Below are positions 1 through 5,661 of a DNA stretch of 6,631 bases, one piece after another. The stretch is from Frankiales bacterium (GTDB lineage: Bacteria > Actinomycetota > Actinomycetes > Mycobacteriales > SCTD01). Location: positions 1 through 6,631 of the forward strand of contig JAOPWW010000163.1 in the NCBI GenBank assembly GCA_025965495.1. The letters run 5' to 3'. Under the pieces are notes generated by a model. That model was not told the DNA's origin, made no database searches, and worked only from the letters and a program-made list of their open reading frames with translations. Position numbers and translations under genes: made by a program. Within the stretch, counting starts at the first letter, position 1; each line of letters opens with the position of its first letter.

Positions 1-1725
1 GGCTTCCGCTTCGCCACGGGCTTCGGCAAGACCCTGTCCCGCCTGGTGCGGCACGGCATCGGCGTCCACCACGCCGGGATGCTCCCGGGCTACCGGCGGC
101 TCGTGGAGCAGCTCGCCCAGCAGGGCCTGCTCAAGGTCGTCTGCGGCACCGACACCCTCGGCGTCGGCATCAACGTCCCGATCCGCACCGTGCTCATGAC
201 CGGGCTGGCCAAGTTCGACGGCACCCGGATGCGGCACCTGCAGGCCCGCGAGTTCCACCAGATCGCCGGGCGGGCGGGCCGCGCGGGCTACGACACGAGC
301 GGCACCGTCGTCGTCATGGCGCCCGAGCACGACATCGAGAACGCCCGGCGCGTCAAGAAGGCCGGCGACGACCCCAAGAAGCTCAAGCGGGTCGAGCGCA
401 AGAAGCCCGCCGAGGGGACGGTCAGCTGGGGCGAGCAGACCTACGAGCGCCTGCTCCACGCCGACCCCGAGCCGCTGCAGAGCCGCTTCAAGGTCACCAC
501 GGGGATGCTCATCAACCTGGCGCAGCGCCCCGGCAACGCCTTCGACGCCGCCCGCCACCTGCTCCTCGGCAACGACGAGCCGCGCGCCCGCCAGCGCCAG
601 CACGTGCGGCGGGCGATCGCCCTGTTCCGGTCCCTGGAGGCCGCGGAGGTCGTGGAGCGGTTCGGCCCGCCCGGGGCCCGCGACGTCCGCCTGACGATCG
701 ACCTCCCGCGCGACTTCGCCCTCGACCAGCCGCTGTCGCCGTTCGCGCTCGCCGCCCTGGACCTGCTCGACCAGGAGTCCCCGACCTACGCGCTCGACCT
801 GCTGTCGGTCCTCGAGAGCACCCTGGACGACCCGCGCCAGGTGCTCATGGCGCAGGTCCACAAGGCCAAGGGCGAGGCCGTCGCGGAGATGAAGGCCGAG
901 GGCATCGAGTACGACGAGCGGATGGAGCTGCTCGAGGACGTCACGTACCCCAAGCCGCTCGAGGACCTGCTCCTGCCGGCGTACGAGACGTTCCGGCAGA
1001 CCCAGCCGTGGGTCGGCGACCACGAGCTCCGCCCGAAGTCGGTCGCCCGCGACCTGTCCGAGCGGTACATGACGTTCACCGAGTACGTCTCCTACTACTC
1101 GCTGGCCCGCAGCGAGGGGCTCGTCCTGCGCTACCTCGCGGACGCCTACAAGGCCCTGCGCCGGGTCGTCCCCGACGCCGCCCGGACCGAGGAGGTCCGC
1201 GACCTGCAGGAGTGGCTCGGTGAGCTGGTCCGGCAGACCGACTCCAGCCTGCTCGACGAGTGGGAGGCGCTCTCCAACCCGACGGCCGAGGTCCGGCCGC
1301 CGGACCTCGCGGCGCCGCCGCCCGCCGTCACCCGCAACCTGCGGGCCTTCCGGACCCTGGTCCGCAACGCCCTGTTCCGCCGGGTCGAGCTGGTCGCTCT
1401 GCGCCGCTGGATCGACCTGGCGGAGCTGGACGGCTCCTTCTCGCAGGACGCCTGGGAGGAGGGCATCCGCGGCTACTTCGCCGAGCACGACGTCCTCGGC
1501 ACCGGTCCGGACGCCCGTGGGCCCGGCTTCCTGCGGATCGAGCAGCAGCCGACCCGCTGGGTGGTCCGGCAGGTGTTCGACGACCCCGAGGGCGACCACG
1601 ACTGGGGCATCACCGCCGTCGTCGACCTGGCGGAGAGCGACGCCCGGGGCGAGGCCGCGCTGCAGGTCGTCAGCATCGGCCGCACCGACGGGTCGTGGCT
1701 GGACGACGTCCCCGAGCCGGAGTAG
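1..1725 (+). CDS. DEAD/DEAH-box (Ski2-like) RNA helicase with DUF3516 C-terminus, 5' truncated by the window
   Basis: This is the last 574 codons of an ATP-dependent superfamily 2 helicase, probably a cytoplasmic RNA helicase. The frame is open from base 1, and the GTG at 46 is internal because helicase sequence continues before it; the true start and motifs I-III are off-window. Visible are the second RecA-domain motifs: GVHHAGMLP (61-87), motif V GTDTLGVGINVP (145-180) and motif VI QIAGRAGRAG (259-288), the last carrying the arginines that contact ATP. After a lysine-rich linker (about 340-410) comes a long helical region with VSWGEQTYERLL and FKVTTGMLINLAQ, continuing to about 1700; I recognise this as the DUF3516 type of tail found on actinobacterial helicases of roughly 800-850 residues. 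It ends at TAG 1723-1725. Helicase activity and family follow from the motifs; the RNA substrate is inferred from Ski2-like relatives. It is unlikely to be HelY, which has a different C-terminus, but that is from memory. Confidence 0.93.
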   Translation, partial: GFRFATGFGKTLSRLVRHGIGVHHAGMLPGYRRLVEQLAQQGLLKVVCGTDTLGVGINVPIRTVLMTGLAKFDGTRMRHLQAREFHQIAGRAGRAGYDTSGTVVVMAPEHDIENARRVKKAGDDPKKLKRVERKKPAEGTVSWGEQTYERLLHADPEPLQSRFKVTTGMLINLAQRPGNAFDAARHLLLGNDEPRARQRQHVRRAIALFRSLEAAEVVERFGPPGARDVRLTIDLPRDFALDQPLSPFALAALDLLDQESPTYALDLLSVLESTLDDPRQVLMAQVHKAKGEAVAEMKAEGIEYDERMELLEDVTYPKPLEDLLLPAYETFRQTQPWVGDHELRPKSVARDLSERYMTFTEYVSYYSLARSEGLVLRYLADAYKALRRVVPDAARTEEVRDLQEWLGELVRQTDSSLLDEWEALSNPTAEVRPPDLAAPPPAVTRNLRAFRTLVRNALFRRVELVALRRWIDLAELDGSFSQDAWEEGIRGYFAEHDVLGTGPDARGPGFLRIEQQPTRWVVRQVFDDPEGDHDWGITAVVDLAESDARGEAALQVVSIGRTDGSWLDDVPEPE

Positions 1726-1745
1726 TCCGAGAGGACCAGCAGCAG

Positions 1746-1761
1746 TGGCCCTTCCGGGCCA
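1746..1761 (+). terminator. Possible short hairpin terminator after the helicase gene
   Basis: TGGCCC (1746-1751) pairs perfectly with GGGCCA (1756-1761) around a TTCC loop, starting 20 bases after the helicase stop codon. No T-tract follows, which is common for actinobacterial hairpins, but a six-pair GC stem also arises easily by chance in such DNA. Two further small inverted repeats follow at 1766-1782 and 1784-1797. Confidence 0.3.
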
Positions 1762-1781
1762 TGAGAGGCCGCCGGATGGCC

Positions 1782-1787
1782 TAGGGT
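1782..1787 (+). promoter_or_regulatory. Candidate -10 box (TAGGGT) for the secreted propeller gene
   Basis: TAGGGT matches the actinobacterial TANNNT -10 pattern and is the only such hexamer I noticed in the 142-base gap before the gene. It would place transcription start near 1794 and give a leader of roughly 70 bases. No convincing TTGAC-like -35 lies at the expected distance. The box overlaps a small inverted repeat, GGGTC-GCGT-GACCC (1784-1797), which could be an operator or mere coincidence. Confidence 0.3.
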
Positions 1788-1836
1788 CGCGTGACCCCGC
1801 TCACCTGTCCGCGACGCACCCCGTCGCCTGCCCTGC

Positions 1837-1863
1837 CTCGTCCACCCGGACGAGCTCCGGAGG
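1837..1863 (+). promoter_or_regulatory. Leader hairpin and Shine-Dalgarno of the secreted propeller gene
   Basis: GGAGG (1859-1863), extended by T1864, is a near-perfect Shine-Dalgarno four bases before the GTG at 1868, and it decides that start. Just upstream, CTCGTCC (1837-1843) pairs perfectly with GGACGAG (1848-1854) around an ACCC loop. The ribosome site also sits in an 8-base palindrome CTCCGGAG (1855-1862). The Shine-Dalgarno is well supported; any regulatory role of the hairpin is inference. Confidence 0.65.
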
Positions 1864-1867
1864 TCCT

Positions 1868-3994
1868 GTGCCCCGCCTGTCTCCTCGTGCCCGCCGAGCG
1901 GGGGTGGCCCTCGGGGCCGCCGTCCTGCTCGCCACCGCCCTGCCCGCGCTGAGCGCGGGAGGCGCAGCCGCCGCCACCCCGGCGGCCGGGACCGTGTCAG
2001 CGACCAGCCCGACCCTGACCTACACGAGCGGCCCGTTCACCGTGTCGAACGCGACCGGGAACGCGGGCACGGTCGACTGCTCCGCGCCGAACAGCTGCGA
2101 CGACTTCGCCCTGACGGTCGCCACCCCGGCGGACTACGCCACCGGCCACACGTTGAAGGTCAGCACCGCGTGGACCGGCGCGGCCGCGGACTTCGACGTC
2201 TACCTGCTCGACAGCGCCGGTCACGAGGTCGCCAGCGCGGCCACCTCCGCGAACCCCGAGGTCATCCTGACCGTGCCGACGGCCGGGGCCTACACGGTCC
2301 GCGTCGTGCCCTTCACGGTCGCCGGCGACAGCTTCACGACCACCGTCTCCCTCGCCGGCACCCCGGCCGCTCCGGCGCCCTCCACGGTCGCCGCGCCGGT
2401 CTACAGCAACCACCCGGCACCCGCGACGCTGCCCGACGTGCACAACGCAGGCGAGCCGTCGATCGGCTACGACCGCAAGACCGGTGCGGCGATGTACCAG
2501 GCGTCGCTGTCGACCTACCGGGCCACCTTCGACGACGCCACCGCTCCGGCGACCGCGTCGTTCGCCGACGTCAGCGCGAACGCCGCCAGCGGCTGCCCCG
2601 GCGGCAGCACGACCAGCCTCGACCCGATCCTGGCCACCGAGCCCACGACCGGCCGCACCATCGAGTCGCAGCTGCTCGACGTCCGCGCCGCGGGCAGCCT
2701 GTCCTGCGTCACCGGCGACGCCGGGAAGACCTGGAGCACCAGCCAGGGCGGCGGCCTGAACAGCGCCGTCGACCACCAGACGCTGGGCTGGGGTCCGTAC
2801 GCCCCCGGCGGCGTCGCGGCCCTGCGCACCTCCCCGAGCGAGCTCTACTACTGCTCGCAGGACATCGCCGACGCCTCCTGCTCGACCAGCAGCGACGGCG
2901 GCACCACGTTCACGCCGGCCGTCCCGATGTACACGCTGCAGTCGTGCGGCGGCCTGCACGGGCACGTCAAGGTCGGCCCGGACGGCACCGCGTACGTCCC
3001 GAACAAGTCCTGCAACGGGCACCCCGCGGTCGTCGTGTCGCAGGACAACGGCCTCACCTGGGCGATCCGCCCCGTCCCCGGCGGCACCTCCGGCGACAGC
3101 GACCCCTCGGTCGCCGTGGCGAAGGACGGCACCGTCTACCTCGGCTGGAACGGCGCCGACAACCACCCGTACACCGCGGTGTCGCACGACAAGGGCGTGA
3201 CCTGGACCGACGTCCAGGACGTCGGCGCGCAGCTCGGCATCGTCAACACGGCGTTCCCGGCGGCGGTCGCCGGGGACGGGGACCGCGCGGCGGTCGCCTT
3301 CGTCGGCACGACGACCCCCGGCAACAGCCAGGAGACCGACGTCTTCCAGGGCGTCTGGCACCTGTACGTGATGTCGACGTTCGACGGCGGCAAGAGCTGG
3401 ACCACCTCCGACGCCACCGGGGCCGACCCGGTCCAGCGCGGCTCGATCTGCACCGCGGGCACGACCTGCGGCACCGACCGCAACCTGCTCGACTTCATCG
3501 ACGCGACCGTCGACGACAAGGGCCGCGTCCTGGTCGGCTACGCCGACGGCTGCATCGCCGCCTGCGTCACCACGGCCACCCCGACCGCGACGACGACCGG
3601 CTACCGCGACGCCTACGCGACCATCGCCCGGCTCAGCAGCGGCCTGACGCTCTACGCGGCGAACGACCCGGCGCCGGTCGCAGCCCCCGTCGCGAACCTG
3701 ACGGTCTCGGCGCTCCAGAGCAGCACGGCCGGCGCCAAGAGCACCCTGTCGGCGCTCGTCCGCAACACGGGCACCGCCCCGGCGAGCGGCGTCGTCGTCG
3801 CGTTCTCCTCCGCCCAGGCCGCCCTCGGCAGCACCAGCCCGGTGCCGCTGGCGCCGGGCGCGTCCACCCGCGTGTCGGTGGCCTGGAAGGCGCCGGCCAA
3901 GCCGACGGCGGTCGTGGCCGTCGTGGACCCGGCCCGCACGGTCGCCGAGTCCGACGAGAGCGACAACCGCGCCACGGCGCAGCTGTCCCGCTAG
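1868..3994 (+). CDS. Secreted protein: PPC-like domain, Asp-box (BNR/sialidase-fold) beta-propeller and C-terminal CARDB domain
   Basis: This is a 708-residue exported protein of unknown substrate. Residues 1-36 form a Sec-type signal peptide: an Arg-rich n-region (RARR), a hydrophobic core and a likely cut near AAAA-T37. Residues about 50-162 resemble a PPC-type beta domain (DFDVYLLDSAGHEV, then GAYTVRVVPF). Residues about 190-600 are a sialidase-fold propeller beginning with NAGEPSIGYD. It has five Asp-box motifs: TGDAGKTW (282-289), SSDGGTTF (341-348), SQDNGLTW (391-398), SHDKGVTW (439-446) and TFDGGKSW (504-511). Residues about 607-705 are a CARDB adhesion-type domain (ANLTVSAL, RNTGTAPASG, ESDESDN). 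Twelve cysteines fall in closely spaced pairs, as expected outside the cytoplasm. There is no LPXTG or C-terminal membrane segment, so release or non-covalent wall binding is likely. Asp boxes are structural and I could not assign a sialidase catalytic set, so the enzyme label 'sialidase' is not justified. The GTG at 1868 was chosen for its Shine-Dalgarno and signal peptide. Confidence 0.9.
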   Translation: MPRLSPRARRAGVALGAAVLLATALPALSAGGAAAATPAAGTVSATSPTLTYTSGPFTVSNATGNAGTVDCSAPNSCDDFALTVATPADYATGHTLKVSTAWTGAAADFDVYLLDSAGHEVASAATSANPEVILTVPTAGAYTVRVVPFTVAGDSFTTTVSLAGTPAAPAPSTVAAPVYSNHPAPATLPDVHNAGEPSIGYDRKTGAAMYQASLSTYRATFDDATAPATASFADVSANAASGCPGGSTTSLDPILATEPTTGRTIESQLLDVRAAGSLSCVTGDAGKTWSTSQGGGLNSAVDHQTLGWGPYAPGGVAALRTSPSELYYCSQDIADASCSTSSDGGTTFTPAVPMYTLQSCGGLHGHVKVGPDGTAYVPNKSCNGHPAVVVSQDNGLTWAIRPVPGGTSGDSDPSVAVAKDGTVYLGWNGADNHPYTAVSHDKGVTWTDVQDVGAQLGIVNTAFPAAVAGDGDRAAVAFVGTTTPGNSQETDVFQGVWHLYVMSTFDGGKSWTTSDATGADPVQRGSICTAGTTCGTDRNLLDFIDATVDDKGRVLVGYADGCIAACVTTATPTATTTGYRDAYATIARLSSGLTLYAANDPAPVAAPVANLTVSALQSSTAGAKSTLSALVRNTGTAPASGVVVAFSSAQAALGSTSPVPLAPGASTRVSVAWKAPAKPTAVVAVVDPARTVAESDESDNRATAQLSR

Positions 3995-3999
3995 CCCCG

Positions 4000-4045
4000 C
4001 ACGCCGCTCCCCGGGTCCGCCTCGTGCGGCCCGGGGAGCGGCGTG
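4000..4045. terminator. Bidirectional hairpin terminator between convergent genes
   Basis: CACGCCGCTCCCCGGG (4000-4015) pairs without mismatch to CCCGGGGAGCGGCGTG (4030-4045). Inside the 14-base loop, CCGC (4017-4020) can pair with GCGG (4026-4029), leaving a five-base tip. It begins 5 bases after the plus-strand stop and ends 13 bases before the minus-strand stop at 4059, so it can serve both converging genes. No T-tract is present on either side, typical of high-GC actinobacterial terminators. Confidence 0.85.
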
Positions 4046-4058
4046 TCCGGGGAGCCGG

Positions 4059-4451
4059 TCAGCCGCGTCCGAGGACCCGGTCGACGGCGATCTCGATCAC
4101 GACGCGTGCCGGGTTCTCCGCCGGCTGGCGGTACCGCAGTGCGTACCGGCGGACCGCCTCGGCCACCCGGTCGGGGTCGCTGCTCACCGTCGGGACGCCC
4201 TCCAGGGACAGCCAGCGCGGCCCGTCGACCTGCGCGACGACGGCCCGGGGCGACCCGTCGGCGACGTTGCGCGCCTTCTTGGACGTCCCGTTGGTGATGA
4301 CGCGGACCAGCCGCGCGTCGTCGTCCCAGGTGAACCCGACCGCGACGACGTGGGGGGTGCCGTCCGGCCGCAGGGTCGTCAGCGTCGCGAGGTGGCGCTC
4401 GGCCAGGAACGCGAGGACGTCGTCGGGCAGGGCGGTCGGGTCGAGGGCCAC
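4059..4451 (-). CDS. PPOX-class flavin/F420-dependent oxidoreductase (split beta-barrel)
   Basis: This is a 130-residue cytoplasmic protein, the usual length for small F420/FMN-binding proteins of the pyridoxamine-5'-phosphate-oxidase-like fold (TIGR03618/Rv1155-type). The N-terminal helix and first strand LPDDVLAFLAERHLATLTTLRPDGTPHVVAVGFTW (8-42) are typical of the family. SKKARNV (57-63) sits where these proteins bind the cofactor phosphate. The block VDGPRWLSLEG (75-85), the helix RVAEAVRRYALRYRQ (95-109) and the final strand PARVVIEIAVDRVLG (114-128) complete the barrel. Members act as homodimers and reduce varied substrates with reduced F420 or bind FMN; neither cofactor nor substrate can be fixed here. 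The GTG start lies 28 bases after the esterase stop on the same strand. No Shine-Dalgarno is visible, and a TANNNT box seven bases ahead suggests a leaderless start. The gene ends at TGA (4059-4061), beside the shared terminator. Confidence 0.9.
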   Translation of the reverse strand: MALDPTALPDDVLAFLAERHLATLTTLRPDGTPHVVAVGFTWDDDARLVRVITNGTSKKARNVADGSPRAVVAQVDGPRWLSLEGVPTVSSDPDRVAEAVRRYALRYRQPAENPARVVIEIAVDRVLGRG

Positions 4452-4458
4452 GGCCCGG

Positions 4459-4464
4459 AGCGTA
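4459..4464 (-). promoter_or_regulatory. Candidate -10 box for a leaderless transcript of the PPOX oxidoreductase
   Basis: Read on the minus strand, TACGCT (TANNNT) ends exactly seven bases before the GTG start at 4451, the spacing at which transcription would begin at or next to the start codon. The start has no Shine-Dalgarno, which fits leaderless translation, common in actinobacteria. No good -35 is present at 17-18 bases, and cotranscription with the upstream esterase gene remains equally possible. Confidence 0.35.
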
Positions 4465-4479
4465 GTGAGCGGCCCGGCG

Positions 4480-5451
4480 TCAGGGGGAGTCGTCGGGCGC
4501 GGACCGGCGGTCCTGCAGGAACTGCCAGATGCCGAGCGTCGTGTCGTAGCCGTAGCGGCGGCTGTCGCGGGTCCACCCGTGCCCCTGGCCGTTGATCTTG
4601 ACCAGCCGCACGGCGGCGCCGTCCTCGCAGTCGGTGTAGTCCAGCCGCACGGTCGCCCCGACCTTGGAGGTGGAGCCGGTGCGGCAGGACGCCCCGACCG
4701 CGGACTGGTCGATCCCCGCCCGGGCGGGGGCGACCGTCCCGCCGCCCGGGCCCGCGACCGTGCCGCCGCCGTACGGGACGGTGGTGTCGCTCCCGCCGTG
4801 GACGGCGAGCACGCTGACCGGGCTCGTCGGCCGGCAGCGCTGCGGACCTTGGTCGGCGTAGTCCGGGCTGGCAGCCATCGACCCGGACACCACGGCGACG
4901 CCGGCCACCCGGTCCGACCGCTGGCAGGCGTACCGGTAGGCCATCATCCCGCCGTTGGAGAAGCCGACGACGTGGACCCGGCGCAGGTCGACCGAGGTGC
5001 GGGTGGCGAGGTCGGCGACGACCTGGTCGAGGAAGGCGACGTCGGGCATGGCGGGGCTGCCGTTCGCCGGGGCGCAGCAGGTCCCGGCGTTCCAGACGCC
5101 CTGGACACCGGAGGGGAAGACCGACACGAAGCCGGCCTGCTCCCCGACCGCCTCGATGCCGGTGGTCGCGCGCAGGTCCTCGATCGGCTGGGAGCGCCCG
5201 TGCAGCACCAGCACGACCGGGCGCGGCCCGCTGCCGGAGCGCGGCACGGTGAACAGGTAGTGCCGCGAGACGGGCCCCGACGGCGTGTCCTGCTGGACCA
5301 GGTCGACGGACTCGGTCGTGCCCGCGCCCGCCGTCGAGGACACCGCCCGCAGGGCGGGGGCGGCCGTGGACGCGGGGGAGGCCAGGAGCACGAGGGCGGA
5401 CACGACCCCGGCCGCGAGCAGTCCGGACAGGACGGACGTCGACCCACGCAC
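4480..5451 (-). CDS. Secreted alpha/beta-hydrolase esterase, PHB depolymerase / LpqC (CE1-like) family
   Basis: This is a 323-residue exported serine esterase. Family members hydrolyse polyhydroxyalkanoate or aryl/acetyl ester bonds; the substrate here is unknown. Residues 1-30 are a signal peptide with a long hydrophobic core (SGLLAAGVVSALVLLA) and a probable cut near STAA-P32. The mature part shows the oxyanion-side LVLHGRSQ (82-88), the family block VWNAGTCCAP (119-128), the nucleophile elbow GFSNGG with Ser165, the acid motif HGGSDTTVPYGGG with Asp222, and GQGHGWT with His291. This is a complete Ser-Asp-His triad. Six cysteines could form disulfides. Mycobacterial LpqC is a lipoprotein, but no lipobox cysteine follows this signal peptide, so the product is probably released. 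GTG 5451 is chosen because it gives a clean signal peptide and AGGGAG lies 10 bases upstream; the frame is open further upstream to 5877 but yields only low-complexity sequence and would overlap the divergent gene. It ends at TGA (4480-4482), 28 bases before the PPOX gene. Confidence 0.92.
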   Translation of the reverse strand: MRGSTSVLSGLLAAGVVSALVLLASPASTAAPALRAVSSTAGAGTTESVDLVQQDTPSGPVSRHYLFTVPRSGSGPRPVVLVLHGRSQPIEDLRATTGIEAVGEQAGFVSVFPSGVQGVWNAGTCCAPANGSPAMPDVAFLDQVVADLATRTSVDLRRVHVVGFSNGGMMAYRYACQRSDRVAGVAVVSGSMAASPDYADQGPQRCRPTSPVSVLAVHGGSDTTVPYGGGTVAGPGGGTVAPARAGIDQSAVGASCRTGSTSKVGATVRLDYTDCEDGAAVRLVKINGQGHGWTRDSRRYGYDTTLGIWQFLQDRRSAPDDSP

Positions 5452-5461
5452 GGCGGCAGTG

Positions 5462-5467
5462 CTCCCT
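5462..5467 (-). promoter_or_regulatory. Shine-Dalgarno of the secreted esterase gene
   Basis: On the minus strand AGGGAG lies 10 bases before the GTG at 5451. It is the best purine-rich match near the signal-peptide start and supports that start over longer in-frame options. The spacing is slightly long. Confidence 0.5.
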
Positions 5468-5495
5468 CTCGACCTCGCCGAGCGGACACGCCGGC

Positions 5496-5516
5496 GCGGG
5501 CCCCGACGGGGCCCGC
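5496..5516. repeat. Perfect 9-bp inverted repeat in the divergent intergenic region
   Basis: GCGGGCCCC (5496-5504) and GGGGCCCGC (5508-5516) are exact reverse complements around GAC. The site lies 44 bases upstream of the esterase start and 145 bases before the CoA-transferase start. The 210-base region 5452-5661 contains no TA dinucleotide, so no TANNNT-type -10 box exists on either strand, and I found no other clear promoter. The repeat could be a leader stem-loop of the esterase mRNA, a protein-binding operator, or a terminator. Its structure is certain, its role is not. Confidence 0.5.
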
Positions 5517-5647
5517 TGCAGCATGCCACCGACGCCCCCACCGGCGCGGGACAACGGCGGGACGCGAGGGGCACCGGGGCAGACCGGGACGCGCCGGGCG
5601 TGAGCACCGCCCGCGGCACGGCCTCCCGGGTCCGGGGTCCCGGTCGT

Positions 5648-5653
5648 GGAAGG
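5648..5653 (+). promoter_or_regulatory. Shine-Dalgarno of the CoA-transferase gene
   Basis: GGAAGG lies eight bases before the GTG at 5662, an ideal spacing, and supports that codon as the start of the CoA-transferase. Confidence 0.55.
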
Positions 5654-5661
5654 CTCCCGGC

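Noticed and set aside
46..48. GTG at 46 as the helicase start
   Set aside because: Helicase-like sequence (GFRFATGFGKTLSRL) continues in frame before it to base 1, and motifs I-III must lie upstream.
1220..1867. In-frame upstream extension of the secreted propeller protein into the helicase gene
   Set aside because: This part translates to low-complexity Ser/Arg/Pro text, overlaps conserved helicase coding sequence, and would bury the signal peptide; the Shine-Dalgarno and signal peptide place the start at 1868.
1868..1975. Twin-arginine (Tat) signal on the propeller protein
   Set aside because: An RR pair is present, but the following residues are AGVAL and do not match the SRRxFLK consensus, so a Sec signal is more likely.
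1997..3361. 454-codon open frame on the minus strand opposite the propeller gene
   Set aside because: It reads as Gly/Arg/Val/Ala-rich low-complexity sequence with no motif, and lies wholly opposite a gene with clear domains; such antisense frames are expected in very GC-rich DNA.
2057..3667. Calling the secreted protein an active sialidase
   Set aside because: Only Asp boxes and a propeller-like layout are visible; Asp boxes are structural and catalytic residues could not be assigned.
4379..5554. 391-codon minus-strand frame overlapping the esterase and oxidoreductase genes
   Set aside because: It is Arg/Pro/Gly-rich in a shifted frame of two genes with complete catalytic or family motifs.
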